A stretch of 64,000 nucleotides of DNA, taken from the NCBI RefSeq assembly GCF_048771995.1, contig NC_133063.1:18724063-18788062 (forward strand), read 5' to 3'. Of the stretch, positions 9,861-23,393 are shown in pieces (positions within the stretch are counted from its first letter, which is position 1; every line of letters starts with the position of its first letter). The DNA is from Taeniopygia guttata (Eukaryota > Chordata > Aves > Passeriformes > Estrildidae). The notes beneath the pieces were generated by a model, which was not told the DNA's origin, did no database searches, and saw only the letters and a list, made by a program, of their open reading frames with translations. Made by a program: the position numbers and the translations under genes.

Positions 9861-12800
9861 TTCAGGCAGGCAAATGAAAGAATTTTCTTTATTGCATGTT
9901 TAGAAAGAGAGATGATGATTAAAATAAGCATTAGCTGTACACGTTGTCAATAAGAATTAGCTATACACATTGTCAATGGTACTGCAAGTTAGCCAGTTTC
10001 ACTTTTGACTGGAAGCAGGTCCCTACCTGAAGCACCAGTAATGTTAGTGCTTATGTTTTTTGATGCTTGTGCATTAAAAGTCAGGCCCATCACACTATAT
10101 TGTCCCAGTTTCTGCTTTTATTAGTGTTGGTAATTATCAGTGGGTAATAAGGAATTTTACTATAAATTTCAAGTCAAAGTCTAGGCTAATTTTCTTTTTC
10201 TTTTGAGAGGGACATGAAAGTGTTGATTGTATTGAAAATATTCTTGATTACTCTTAAGTACCCCACAGCAACTCCAAGATGTAAGTAAAAAGTATGAAAT
10301 TTAATAGGAAGATAGCTTTGGAAATTGTGAACTATTTCCCAAGATAGCTAGTCTGGATTTGCCTGAATTACAAGCTCCATAAACTTGCCATTTTCCATTT
10401 GTGGTATCTTTCAAAGTACTTAATTCCAATTCTCTGGACATTTAATATTGTGGGATAGACACATTATGCTGACCCATAGGGCTTTTTTCACTATATCAGC
10501 TTTTTGCAGTGTCTATAGTGAAAGCTCCTGGTGGGACATGGCAAAAAGTGGTCTCTCTGGTTTCTTGTCATCCCTTGACTGAGGTATACTTTCTCTTAGG
10601 AACGGGAATAGTGGACCCCTCATTGTTCTATTTTAGGTGTATGAAGAGAGGTGGTTTATTGTACTTTGGAGCTGTTTTATACTTCTGTGTCTTGGTTTTT
10701 GGAGTAGTAGCTGCTTGTTTGAGAATATGGACAAAGTAGTTCTGATTGATCATGTTGTCAGAGTGCCAGGTACTCTTCAGCTTGTCTTCAGTGCTGTGTT
10801 GAAGACCAAACCTAACAAATAATGTGGTACTTATAGTTTCTTTTTAAGTTCTGCAGGCCAGGCTTTATAAAGCCTTGAAATTCATGTTTGGGTGGCTGTC
10901 ACGATTTGGCATACATACATGCAATACATGCAAATCTAAGTCTCCTTGTTTAACTTACGAAGGTGGTAAACTAACTTTGCATCCTTCCTTCTTTTTTTAG
11001 GCATAATGTGTAGCAAATCTTGAAAACATACTGCTTTTTTCCTAACAAATGGGCATCTCATTCCTCTTGCAGAATGTGTGTTACAAACCCACCTCAAGAA
11101 GGAAAATGTTAATTGGGCTAGATTTGAATAAATACAGGCACCACAGTCAAAAGGAAAGCTGAAAGTATTTCAAAGAAGAAATGGGTTTACAGGAAGCCTC
11201 TTTGAAAAAGCCATTATATAAAAGCATTATTAAAATTTGGTGAAATGAGAGATAAATAGATGTGCTCATGAACACAGTCTGTATGTCTTGAATAATGATC
11301 ATTGTACTGAAACAGTATCTCCCCACTGAAACACACTATTCAGTCTTGTGAAATAAAGTCTGAATGAAAAGAGAATTCTGTATATGTATGTTGGTATCTG
11401 CCATGCTGCAGGAGTGTGTTAACATAGCCTACCTGCAAGCCTAGGAGGAACATCTCAGAACAAGCATAGCCATCAAAATCAAAGCTACAATTTATGCAAA
11501 CTTGCATTTGATACATGCTAATCAGTAAGTCAAAAATGGTGGCAGTTTCCTTATACTTTATTTTAAATATTTGCATCTTGGAATAGCAGAGTTTGAATTT
11601 TGGAAGCATAAACTATTTCCTACCACAGTGATCACTGCTTGAGTCCTTCTTTTGCTCTTTCTTTGTTTCTTTCTTGGCCACGTTGGCAAATCAGGCTAAA
11701 AAGTTTTTAGGCAGCAGCTGTATCCCAGTTCTGTCACCTCAGTTGTACCAGGTGAAAATTGATAAATTAAAAGTGTACTCATTAAAAAAAAAAAAAAAAA
11801 AAAAAAAGAGTAGGGAGGGGGGGAAGTAAAAGAAAGAAAGGAAGGTAGTTTTAACTCAGATCAAGTCCCTATTTTGGTTTAACTCAGATGTGATTCCCTG
11901 AACTGGTTCTCTGTGCATTGCTACAAACAGTTCTGTCAGTTGAGGGGACAGCATGGGTAGGGGGTGGGACTGCTAAAGTCGTTTTGCAAAGATGTGTTTG
12001 TGAATATGTCTTTTGATTCTAAGACCTGGGGGCAGGAAGGGTCTTTGTTCTGTATTTGCTCTCTGTGAAACAGTGGGGTACTTGTTATCTGCCTGGATGA
12101 AGTTGAACATAGCATTCCCTTGGCTTGGATTTAACATTTCTCAGTATAAGAAATTGTCCTCAATTTTTAGAAACTTTGAGCCTGTTCTGATAATAGCAGC
12201 ATGAAGACTCCAGGTTATTTCACTCTGTGTTATGTCCACTGTGATAATGAAACTTTTATTTCCATCAAGAAGCAATATGTGCTTAACCACCTTGCTGTGT
12301 GAGCTTTCGTATCTGTAGCAAACCCCAGTTAGTATCCTGACTTGTACTTTCTTTATTAAGACATGATTTTTTATTGTCAGTGACTCAGAAACAGTGACAT
12401 TTTTGGCACACAGTACCATTTGTTCTCTGTTTTTGCTCTTTCTAAATAGGTTAAATCTCTTGAATTGTAGCATTACATTCATGTGAATCATCCTATCAAA
12501 TTCTCTAACATCACATAGGTTGCATGTACATTCGTGCAGGAGAGCTCTAAGTTCTTGTTCATTATCTTTCAACATAATTCTCTGGGCAATTAAAGATTTT
12601 TAAAAAAATTTTTGTCTTTCCATTCTTTTTTCTATTATCCTTGTCTTCCTTTCTGGTGAGTATTTAAGTAGTCATAAAAATTGGGGTAACTCCCTAAGGA
12701 ATAATTGCAAGAGGACTACACCACAAAACCCAGAAGCTTGAATTTTGAATTTGAGACAGTTGGTTGAAACAGGAATGAAGGAATTGAAATATACTGAGAT

Positions 12801-13188
12801 GGAAAGTCCAAGTCCGTAAGGATGTCAACCCATGCCTGCATTTTCTTGAGATGAAAGATAGTTTGTTTCAGACACTGAATTTTTCAAAGCTAGTAGTGTG
12901 TTCATTTTGGGAAGCTCTGATTTTGCATTCACAGTAATGTCCAGAGGCAGCCTTTTAAAGAAGATTATTTTAAAATTTCCAGAGAATCATGGTCTTTAGA
13001 GTTTGCTACAAAGAGGGATATAAAAAAGCTTTATTTCTGTAAGAATGTTTAACTATTTAGCTTTCAAAAAAAGGAGCATGATGCAAATAACATATTATTT
13101 TTTCTTTTGTTGGTTGTTCTAAATTGCATTTATATTTTGCAGTATAGGACAGCAGATAAATAACTTATAATGTTTTACTTTATGGGAA

Positions 13189-13210
13189 ATGGTGGTATAT
13201 ATACCACCAT
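13189..13210. repeat. Perfect 22-bp palindrome
   Basis: An uninterrupted self-complementary sequence: ATGGTGGTATA is followed directly by its exact reverse complement. It has no spacer and can form a cruciform. No partner or protein site is recognised. Confidence 0.95.
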
Positions 13211-13249
13211 ACCTCCCCCCAAAAAATATACTGTGAGGATAGTCAAACA

Positions 13250-13315
13250 TGGGAGTGGGGCCCAGAGAGGTTGTGGGATCACTGTTGTTGCACATCTTCA
13301 AGGCTTGATAAGCCC
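13250..13315 (+). mobile_element. Possible CR1 3' fragment, sense
   Basis: GGGGCCCAGAGAGGTTGTGG, then a stretch like CACATCTTCAAGGCTTGATA, fits a diverged CR1 3' region. It is short, so the call is tentative. Confidence 0.5.
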
Positions 13316-14057
13316 CTAAGCAGCACATTCTGGTAACACCTTTCAGTTGACCTCTAAAAGTATGTGTAGATTGATACAAGGTATACCTTACCTTATACAT
13401 GGTGCTGTGTTGTTGTGCTTTGATTTCGAATTAGGAAGAAGGTAGTTGGTACAGTGCTTTTATGTTAGGTATCAACCTCAGTATTGGTGTGTAAGAATCT
13501 CCAGCAATTCTACCTGTACTAGACATGCTGGGCTCTTCTTGTTGTTTGTGCATGCCTGCCAGCACCACAGAACAACTGACTGTGCTTATTCTCCACAGGG
13601 CTGTGGTGAGGATGTGTACTGTCAGTGGATAGCAGGGAGTGTGGTCTGAGGAAAGCTCTCAGTTGGCTATGTCATTTCTGTAATCATTGTAAAATGGCGG
13701 GGTGAATGACCAGTGAACTGGAGCAGTGTAGATAAAGGGAGCTTGGGAACAAGAAGTTGAGTTGGCAGATGAAAATTAAAATGAGAACTTGGGGAGGGAA
13801 CAGAATGGCACTAGAAGCTCTCAGGATAAAATATGAGGCCTAAGACAAGCAAACTTGTGAGAGAAATAGGAGAGGATGATTGAAGGCTACTTAAATGTGG
13901 AAAAGGAGGAATTGAGGTTGGGAGAAGAAGGTTGTACTTAAAACTAAAAAGATTAGGTAAAATACTGAGTGTCTCCTTTTTAAATTAGTATCTTCATTCA
14001 GTGCCTTGACAAAGGCAGAAGTGCAGTGGAAAAAAACATATGATTATGCCTTCTCTA

Positions 14058-14240
14058 TTGGGTTTGTGTGGCAAGGTTTTAGTAGCAGAGGTCTGCAGGT
14101 GTGGCTTTTGTGAGAAGCTGCAAAAGCTTCCCACATGTCCAGCAGACCCAGTGCCAGCCAACTCCCAAGATTAATCTCCTGCTGGTCAAGGCTGTATCCT
14201 TGCAACCCGTGGAGGTTCACAGAGGGGCAGGATGGTGCCC
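14058..14240 (+). mobile_element. LTR fragment of an avian ERV, sense (tentative)
   Basis: GGTTTGTGTGGCAAGGTTTT, followed by GAGAAGCTGCAAAAGCTTCC and CCCAGTGCCAGCC, resembles the U3 of an avian ERV LTR I recall from other bird genomes. Both ends have decayed and no target duplication is visible. Confidence 0.45.
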
Positions 14241-14581
14241 AAAGGAGCTTCCCAGGACTGTATTGGACAGAAGTGTAGGTATAGATGACACTACCTTAGA
14301 GAAGTAGTTGAGAATAGAGATCACTTCTTTTCTCTTTGTGTTTTCCAGGCTGTTTTTTCTATGAGACTGTGTCAGAACTCAAAATGTCCCTCAGACATTT
14401 TTAGAGGTTCCAAGCCTTAGTCAGAAGCATTTTAGACCCTAGCAAGCAGATGAAAACAGCTGTAATCTTGAGTTTAAACCATAGAATGAATTACCAACTT
14501 TGAAAGTAGAACAAGCAGTCACAGAGGGTTAGATGATATAGTAAAAGTAGTCACAAATTAGAAGGTAAAATTTTTTAATAT

Positions 14582-14639
14582 TGTACAGGAGGGTTTTAAC
14601 ACCTGTACAGGGGGGTTTTACTTTGTACAGGAGGGTCAG
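14582..14639 (+). repeat. Three short imperfect tandem repeats
   Basis: The motif TGTACAGGAGGG or a one-base variant begins at 14582, 14604 and 14624, with the first two copies followed by TTTTA. The spacing of 22 and 20 bases suggests a small duplication array. Confidence 0.85.
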
Positions 14640-15424
14640 GAGTTCTAAGATAGAAGAAAGTAGACCTAATCCTGTTCTTCCTCCTTCTTCTTCCTTACCT
14701 CCATGTTCTTAGTGATGTTGGCATTTTTCTATTAGTTTAAGCTAGGGACACACTGTTCAACGTAAATGATAGATATTAGCACATTATTGTAAATATAGTA
14801 CACGTAATTTCTAGTATATAATGTTTGTACCATCCCACTAAGGGGCAGAGCCCCACACACTGCCCTGCAGGACAGACCTGCGGCAGGGCAGCAGAACATG
14901 TTATAGATAAGCAAAAATAAACAACCTTGAAACCAGCACAAACGAACTATGGCTTCTTCTTTAGCAACAGGGCAGAAAAACACAGACTTTCTACAATCTC
15001 GGAATCACCAATACCCACAGATTCCAACAAGACTGGACTTTTAATGCACAAGTGCTGAACTTTTTTTGTGTGTGGGGGTCTTAATTTTGGTATTCTCTGG
15101 TACCTGCAGAATTACCATTAATAATGTTAATTAGTAGTGTGCCTTTACGTAAGGAGGGCACAAATTTTGGCTTTTTCATGCAGATTGACTCAGAATCAGA
15201 AAGGAATTCCTGAGAACACAAAACTGAGACCCCTGAGACCATGAGCTCTTAATTTTTGTTTAACCAGACACTGCTGGTAATGATTCTGATATTCCTTGTG
15301 TGGTCATTGGTGATCATTGTTCTTGTGGGAGGTTAACTAATTTGTAAATGTACATGTGTGCATGCACACACACATACACACAGTCTGTATATTTGGTGTG
15401 CATTTCTGCTTTTTCTTATCTTCA

Positions 15425-15600
15425 CAGGATGGTAGAGTTGTTGACATTGGCAGGGACCTCTGGAAATTGTGTAGTCCAATCCCAGTGCTCAGAGAAGGAT
15501 TAGCTAGAGCACATTATTTGTGGCAGTGTATAATAAGTTTTGAGTATCTCCAAGGACAGAGATTCTGTAACCTTTTTTTACGATCCACTCTAATCACAGA
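15425..15600 (-). mobile_element. CR1 fragment, antisense
   Basis: The sequence follows the inverted CR1 3' region: CCTCTGGAAATTGTGTAGTCC, a stretch like TTTTGAGTATCTCCAAGGACA, then GAGATTCTGTAACC. No terminal octamers remain. Confidence 0.8.
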
Positions 15601-16539
15601 GGTGCAAAGTGAGCTCTCTGTGGATTTGAAGGTTTGAATACTCCCTGAATACTCCCTGAAACAAGATTAGAACCAAATGATGTTAAATGTTGATACCAAA
15701 AATTGATACATTTTATTTAACAGTAAAAGAAGCAAAGAGAAAGAAAGAAAGAGAAAACAGAGGTGAGGGGTGGGAAGACAAGAAGAGTGACAGACATGTT
15801 AAGCAGAAACATATAACCCCTTCATGGATCTTGATGATGTCTCATTTATCCTCTGGTCTTCTAGGTGGTGAAGGTCCCCCACTGACAAAGAATAGAATCC
15901 AGTGGATTAATAAATGTTTGGGCCATGTGGGAATGCCCAGGTACCTCCCCTGAGGGTACAAGTTTGACATTGTCCCTTGCAGGACTGTATATCACTTGTA
16001 TGATTTTACATCACGTGCAGAGCTCTGGTGCAGGTTCTGGGGAACCATTCAGGGAGCATTTAATGGATCAGGACACCCCCTAAGCAGCCCCTAGCATGAA
16101 TGTCCCATAGATGTGGCCTTCCTGACTGAACCAGTTTGAGTAATGGAGGATGTGTGTTGCCTCTGACCAGAGGCTTTTTGCCATGCACCCAAAACCTCCT
16201 CCTTCCTTCTTTGGTGGCATGGGGGATGTCTGTACAAACCTGTTCTCAGTAGATGACACAGCTGCTGGGCTTCATCCTCCTGTGGAAGTATTCTTCTCCC
16301 CCAGCCCATAACTAAAAATAGTGTCATTTTTATTTAAATTAACTTACAGTCCAGGGCCTCAGCCTAGGCGACCCATTCAGGATGTGGTGTCTTTGGTGCA
16401 GCTTTCTTGATGCAACTTCACTACACAGTTTTAATGGACAAAACTCATTCATAAAAATGTTTAAGCCATAAACTACAATATTTCAGTCTCTGAAATCGCT
16501 TGAAATCACTTGTCTGGGTGCCTGCTCTAGTGTTTGAAC

Positions 16540-16865
16540 CCCATTAGATTAAGGAAGTTTTTTCCTTATGTTTAAATGTTCAGTTTGTCCCCGTTGTATA
16601 TTACCTTCTCACTGGACAGTGATGGGAAGTGGTCTCCTCTGGCATTTAATAGGTATTGTCTCCTCTGGCATTTAATAGATATTAATTATACTCCTCCCAC
16701 TCCACCCAGACTTCTCTCCCTGCTGAGTAGTCCTGCTTAGCTCAGCCTGTGCTCAGATACCAGATGCTCCAAGCCCTTAACCAGTTTTGCTGGTCTTACT
16801 ACAGTATGTCTGTGTCTGTGTTGCACCTGGAGCCGTCACAGTATTCCAGATGTGTTTAGAAGTGC
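16540..16865 (-). mobile_element. CR1 fragment, antisense, with a 26-bp internal tandem duplication
   Basis: The inverted CR1 post-RT region is recognisable in TTTTTTCCTTATGTTTAAAT, then CCAAGCCCTTAACCAGTTTT and CACAGTATTCCAGATGTG. Within it, a 26-base unit starting GTCTCCTCTGGCATTTAATA occurs at 16632-16657 and again at 16658-16683 with a single difference. Confidence 0.75.
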
Positions 16866-19599
16866 AGAGTAGAGGAAAAGGATCATGTCCCTCCACCTAC
16901 TTTTCCTAAAGCAGGATGTCATTGAAAGGATCTTCACTGCTTTGTTTCTTCAGGTCTCATTTTAAAATATCGGGAAACATGATATATAGTCTAGGTATAT
17001 AGATATATAGTCTAGAAAATGTTTCCTGTTCTTTCTAAATTTTGGATGTTTTCCTTTCCAAGCTCTATTAGCTTGAAATAATATTATGTTTTGTGAAGTT
17101 TCAGAGACAGTAATGGAAAAGGTGTATACATTAGAGGGAGGAAATTTGCTCCTGCTGATTCTTGCAAGAGTGAGGAATATTTTGAGGCACAGTAATTTAC
17201 TTATCAACATAAGTAGGTAGTTGCTTTCCATTGAGTTTGTACCTTATCCTTGGGGTAATTAAACTCCTGGCTAGTTATGACACACTTAACCAGAAACATA
17301 AAATTAGTATTTCTATGCTATTCTGGGCTTGGTTTTAAACCACTTGAGTCTTAAGTTGAAATAATTATCTATTCTGCTTACATTTTGGGGTTCTGTTAGT
17401 TTTGATTGTCTCAAAAGGACCATGTTCTCTCTCTCTTTCCCCATTTTTTAAACTCTTCATCAGATTTTTTGATCCGCCTTCCAAATTTCTATGAAATCTG
17501 CTAAATTTCATGTACATCAAGAGAGCATGTATTTTGTCCACCATTGCTGATCATTTATTCACAATATTTGGGGTTTTTTTGCTGTTTGGTGTAGGGGTAT
17601 TTTTTGTCAAATGATTTTCCATTTGTTTTCCCCCTGCTTTTATACAGCACCATTTAGTAACAAAATATGGTGACTTTGAAAGTTTTGGTTTAGCTAAGAT
17701 TTTTTTTTCTTTTTTCCTTCTTCTCTAGCACAGAAATTCAGGACAGACCGTTTTTTGTTCTTTGCCCTATGTCACATTTTTAAGCTGTTGAAACTGAAAT
17801 GTTTCTTACACCTTCATTTTGAAGTAGGTAAAAAATATAAAATATTTGAAGGCTAGCTACGTTATTGAGTAGATGTTTGCAGCATATTTTTGCTTACTGT
17901 TCTGTAGTTGATTTAGCACTTTCCTTTGAAGCTTCATTTTGTCCTGAGTGTATACTGCAAATGTGACTGTGTAGTGATCAATACAGCTTTAATTTAATTA
18001 CAGAAAAAAAGAATTCTTGTTTACACAATGATACTTTATAGGTCGTGCTATTTCAGCACATATTTTGAAAATCGTCAGTTGTTTGAGAAAATGTTTATAT
18101 TGCCTACAACATACTTTTCAGGAGTCTGTTGTGCTCAGTGGGTCTGATGCTGCTTTGTATTTTTCCCATTCAGCACACTGTTTAATGTATGTGTTTTTCT
18201 TCTATTAATTTTTGTCTTGGAATCAATATGATCAGCTGCTATAGAGGTTGACATAAAGATTTTAACATTCATCCTTAGTAAAAATGTATATTGTTCATGG
18301 CTTTTTAGGATGAGACATTATCTGTCTGATCAAAAGATTACATAAGAAGTAAAATAATTTTAATGCATTCTGTACTCTTTTCCTGTAGTTACAGTTTGTT
18401 TATCTATAAACACTGTTGTAGTTACTATATTTTTCAGCTACCATGCTATTCAAATATCTAAGCTGTGTTTACCACCAGTCAATAGGGATTTTAAAAATTG
18501 AATGGAACAGAGAAACTGGAAAAAAATTACTTTGGGTTAGAATCAAAATTTCTTAGAAAGAGTCTCTGTTGAGCTTGTTTAGTTTACCAAAAAAAGAGTG
18601 GTGTCTAATCATGTAAGGGAAACATAGAAAACTTAACATACAAAGGTGTAGCAATAATTAGTGACTGAAGCCTGAAGCCAAAGTAGTTAAAACTGGAAAG
18701 AAAGTACAAAGGACAATGACTAGTCTTTCAGAAATCACAGCAACTGATGGATTGTTTAGCTCTTAATAACTTGAACTTTGCTATGGATGGCTTTCTGTAA
18801 AAACTGCTGTAGTTAAACATAAGTTACGGGTCTTAGAGACTGGTGCTGAAGAAAATAAAAGGCCTCTATTTAAGAGGACATAGTTGATTTTGAGGGATTG
18901 TCTGACCTGAAACTGTGAGCCTTCCAAGAAAAAATGAGGAATTTATAATTTTTTTTTTTTCTAAACTAGGTTGCATCTCCCCATGTCTTTCTCCTCTTGG
19001 TTTTATCTGTACCTTTGTGTTAGGCAGCACTTGGCTGATCTCTGCTAAATCACATGCTGCACTTAAAAAAATTAAAGACAGTTTTTCTCTTTAGTAGGGG
19101 TTCCTTCAAACTGATAGGAAATGCAGTGCTTTCAACTAAATGGACAAAGACTTTTGCAATGTTGGTTTAGAATGACTGAAGTTTCTTTAGCCCATGTCTT
19201 TTAGTGGTCACTGCTATGACAGAATGTTTAGGCTTAAGGCTTAACCAGTCCCGTAGATACATCTGTTTAGCCTATTGAAGTAGTTCATCAAATAAGTAGA
19301 ATTTAATTTCTTCAAGGATTTTGATAGTGTGGAAAGTAAAATTATGAGTATTATGGCAAAAGCATTGAGAATAAAAAGAGAGCACTTGGTCCATATTTTT
19401 TCTTTTTGCTTTCAAATCAAAGATGCAAATGAAATGGGCAGATCATTGTCATAATTATTATCTGTCTTGGTGGACAGCTGTAATCCATCATGCAGGAAGA
19501 CTAGACCAGGAGGAATTGCATAAAGTTTAACAAAAATATATGTGAAGTTGTGCAGTGACAATGGTATAATTCCCAAACAGCAAGCAGACTGTGGTAGGA

Positions 19600-20585
19600 T
19601 TGGCAAGGATGTTGTGCTTAAAAGAATCTGGGGGTGTTGCTGGATGGCAAACTGAACAATGTGCCCTTTTGTCAATGAAGTCACACTGATTCTCTGGTAT
19701 TGGTAGCAGATGTGCTAGGGTACTGTGTCTGGTTTGTCCCCTGATTATTGATGAAAAATTGGAGAAGATCCAGCAGATAGCCACCAGGATGATTTATGTG
19801 TTAGAATGATGTTAGAGAACACAACATTTGGAGAAAAGTTGAAGGAAATTGTTCAGGTTAGAAAAGGCATCTTCAAGTTCAACTGTTAATCCAGCTCTGT
19901 CAAGTCCCACCAGAAATGATGTTCCTAAGGGCCACATCCACATATCTTGTAAATGTCTCCAGAGATGGTGATTCTACCACTACCCCAGGCAGCCTGTTCC
20001 AGTGCTTGACAGCCTTTTCAGAGAAGAAATTTTTCTAATACCTGATCTAAACCTCCCTTTGTGCATCTTGAGGCCATTTTCTCTTGTTATTTGTGAGAAA
20101 AACCCAACCCCCATGCTGTTATAGAGAGCTAGAAAGTCTTCCTGAGCCTTCTTTTCTCCAGGCTAAACATGCCCAGCTCCCTCAGGCAATGCTCATAATA
20201 CTTGTGCTCCAGACCCTTCACCAGCTTCACTGCCTTCCTGTGTACATGTTCCAGCACCTCAGTGGAGAGACGGCTTGGAAAAGTTTCATCAGTAAACCAG
20301 TACACAGAAGACAGTTGTGAAAGAGAAGATATTTTCTGCTCAGAAGGATAAATAGTGAGAGTAGAAATTTCATCTCAATATAGGGAAAAGGAAATCTTGG
20401 AGTAAGTTCCTGAAAAACATGGTGGAATCTCCCTCTGGGAGATATTTAAGGCTCGTCTTGGCAGCACCATAGCTTACTTGATCTAAGACCCTGTTAAAAC
20501 CTTAGGAGATTAGGTCCAAGAGAAGGTTAGAGACTAGATAATTTCCCAAGATCTTTTCCTGCCTGGACTACTCTATGATGCTGCA
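19600..20585 (+). mobile_element. CR1 LINE, sense, split by a nested antisense CR1
   Basis: The left part (about 19600-19800) carries the post-RT segment, such as GAATCTGGGGGTGTTGCTGG and CCAGCAGATAGCCACCAGGA. The right part (about 20270-20585) continues the same element to its 3' end, with CCTCTGGGAGATATTTAAGG and a terminal ACTCTATGATG. The two parts are in consensus order on the same strand, separated by an inverted CR1. Confidence 0.8.
19870..20265 (-). mobile_element. CR1 LINE, antisense, inserted in the sense CR1
   Basis: Inverted CR1 3' region in good order: GTAAATGTCTCCAGAGATGG, GGCAGCCTGTTCCAGTGCTTG (shown here only in part of the match), CTTCTTTTCTCCAGGCTAAA and CTTGTGCTCCAGACCCTTCA. 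The conservation is better than that of the flanking sense copy, as expected for a later insertion. The terminal octamers are worn, so its exact edges are approximate. Confidence 0.85.
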
Positions 20586-22867
20586 GTTACAGCTTTTTGT
20601 CAGTCTTGGCTCTGGACGGAAATTGCAAGGTTGTAGATCAGGCAGTAGCAAACAGTGTAGATAAGTGTGGTTACAATTACTGACAGGTACTTGATGGAAT
20701 ATTTTTAATATCAATATCGGATTTTTAGTTTTTAAAGGTGAACCAGTTAAGAAGATAAAACTTACTTGCATTGCTTTTTTATTTTTCTTCTTTTAATGTT
20801 TTGTGAAAGAAAAGATGTACTGATATGGAAGAAAAATTAAAATGCAAGTATGATGCAGTCAAAATTAGAATATCAAGTTATTTAAATATCTAGCTAAAAG
20901 GAATAATGTATTTATATTATTCACATTATATATAATCTATGAATATATGTATGTTGTTTTGCTATGTTATGACAATCTAGCAGAAACAAATCTGAGGGCT
21001 ACAGGTGTTTCGCAGGGTTGAAATTAAGCAGTAGTTGATTTAACTGGCCATATAGCACATGCTGCCTCTCAGGCAGGAGACAGAGCAAAGACAGTTGAGG
21101 TATTATATTCCTAAAGCTTGCAGAAATCATAAACATTGAAGAAGCAAATGTTGGAGGAAAAGCTGTGGGAAGAGCTGTGTGGCAGATCTCTTGAGGCAGA
21201 TGATGCTGCAAAGAAGAGATACGTACATTATGGGGATTTGGGCTTTTTAGTCTGATTCTGAAATAAGATAACTTGACGATGAACTGATGTTTTTAGTAGC
21301 CCTTCAAGCTCTTTTCAGTTGTGTATGATTTGATTCTGCATAACAGCCATCTGATTTGTATATTTTTGTGTTGTCTGCAGTATTTGCATTAAATGCAGAG
21401 TAGTCAAGTGAGGTGGTGATACATATTTGCATCTGCACATCCCAGAAGATGTTGGAGGAAACAGATGTGTTGTAGAAAACTGAATGTGCCTCTTACCTTT
21501 CTTTAGCCTCCTTTTGTGCATCTTTCAACACAGAATCTGACGTAGAATCACAAATACTTTGGTGTTTATAAAGATCTGGGCTACAGACTTGGATTCACTG
21601 CATTTCCATCTGATTTGCATGTGTTCTTTTCAGGAGTCTTCAGTTCATGGCAGACAGTCCTTTGTAAAATCATGCTGTTACTGAAGAGCAAAGGAGGAGA
21701 GGGGGAAAAAGGGATTTTAAAGTACTAGACACATAGGCATATGTCTAGGGCTTTTAGCAGCTTTTGATGGTGGCTTGAGTAGAAGCCATTTCCCTAGAGT
21801 TTTCCAGTTTCTCTCTTTCTTATGTGGCATTCTGGAAAATTTCTTTGGTGTCTCTCATAAGAGAAGACTCTATTAATAGTCTTCAAGTTTTTCTCTGTTC
21901 AGAGGCATATTTCTCTCCCAGCTGACTCATGGGATTGCTTGAGGAAAGATGATGTTAAGAAAAAAAAATTCTGGCTTTGTCCTGCAACTGCTTAGTATGT
22001 GCAGAGATGAGGCTATTGAGAGTCAGTCTTCTCCACTCCATCTTTCAAGTCAAAATCCTATTAAAACCAACAATACAAAGTACAAGCATCTAAATCTCAT
22101 CCAAACCCAATTTTTTTATAAACTATCACAGGGCAATTTCAACTACGTTACAAAGTAATGTCCTACCAAGGCCTCATAACTCCTTGTATTGTGCACTGCC
22201 TAGAAAACTTTATTCTGTAAATAAGAAGCATAAACAAATAAGCACACATCTATTTTCCAAATAGTTTTATTGTCTCAATTTTTTTTTCTGTCCTCATCAG
22301 GCCCATGAAATAATGGAAAGTAAATCACCCACTAGTTACAACATTATTGCATATTACATGGACTTTTCCTGATCCTTCTATTGTGGATTGAAGTTCTTTA
22401 TAAACATTAATTCGTTGGTTTTTCCCTCACATCTGCTGTTTGTGAAGGAGTCCCTCCAACCTTTTAGAGGAAGGTGATGGTGAAAGCATCTTGAAATTAA
22501 TGTCTTGTTCATCAGTGTATATTCATCTCAGATGCTGAGATTGGGAAGACTAAAGAAGGTTCTTTGAATTTCTTAAAGCAGGAGTCCAGGCTGAATTTCC
22601 TGCCTGGAAAATGATAAATATATAAAAAGAGGTTATCTGCAAACATTTTATCTTTCAGGCCTTGTGGACAAGTTACCTGCAAATTTCTTCTCTGAACAGG
22701 ATTCTCCGGAGACAGCGTTCTCCTACCTTCACTACAGGGTCAATTTTTCTTTCCCCAGAGTTGATGGCCTGATTCATTAGATAACTGTCTATTTACCTCA
22801 ACAGAAGTAAGGTCCTGTACACCTAATTATTGATAGTTTGTGTATTTGTGGAAGTGCTGTATTGTGT

Positions 22868-23393
22868 TGTTGTGGATTAGCTACAATAGGCGAGCAAGTC
22901 CTTCCTCTGGCTACTCCTTCAGTCTCCAAACAGTGGATGGGGCAAAGAACACAAAACGTAAAAGTGAGAAAGTTAATGCATTGAGATAAAGACAGCTTTA
23001 TAGGAGAAGTAAAAGCTGTGTACAGCAACAAAGCTAAGTAAGGAATTGCAAATATTCAGCTATCCTCAGGAAAGCACAGCTGCATTGCATGTAATGGTAA
23101 CTTGGGAAGACAAACACCACCATTCCACACATTTCCTGCTTCTTCTTTTCCAAGCTTTTGTTGCTGAGTGTGTCATCATGTGGTTAGTTGGTCTCAGCTG
23201 TCCTGGCTGTGTGCCCTCCCAGCTTCTTGTACACTCCTGCCTGCCTACTGGCAGGGCAGCACATGGAAGCAGGGGGAGCCCTTGATGCTGTGTGATCACT
23301 GCTCAGCAGTGTTAATTATGCTGTTTTCAGCACAAATCCAAACTCTACAAGCTACTGTGGAGAAAACTGACTCTCCTAGAGAAAACCAGTACA
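22868..23393 (-). mobile_element. ERVL-type LTR, 526 bp, antisense, diverged subtype
   Basis: On the minus strand this starts TGTACTGG and ends CACAACA. It shares with the other ERVL LTRs the blocks CAGCTGTCCTGGCTGTG, CCCTCCCAGCTTCTTGTACA and TTGAGATAAAGACAG. Its middle part differs from the 9289-9860 copy but resembles the fragment at 34655-34892, so these two form a subtype. No clear target duplication is seen. Confidence 0.8.

Noticed and set aside
12141..12575. 144-codon minus-strand frame in intron 1
   Set aside because: The composition looks like random AT-rich DNA, with no recognised domain, no promoter and no splice partner. A homology search of the translation could overturn this.
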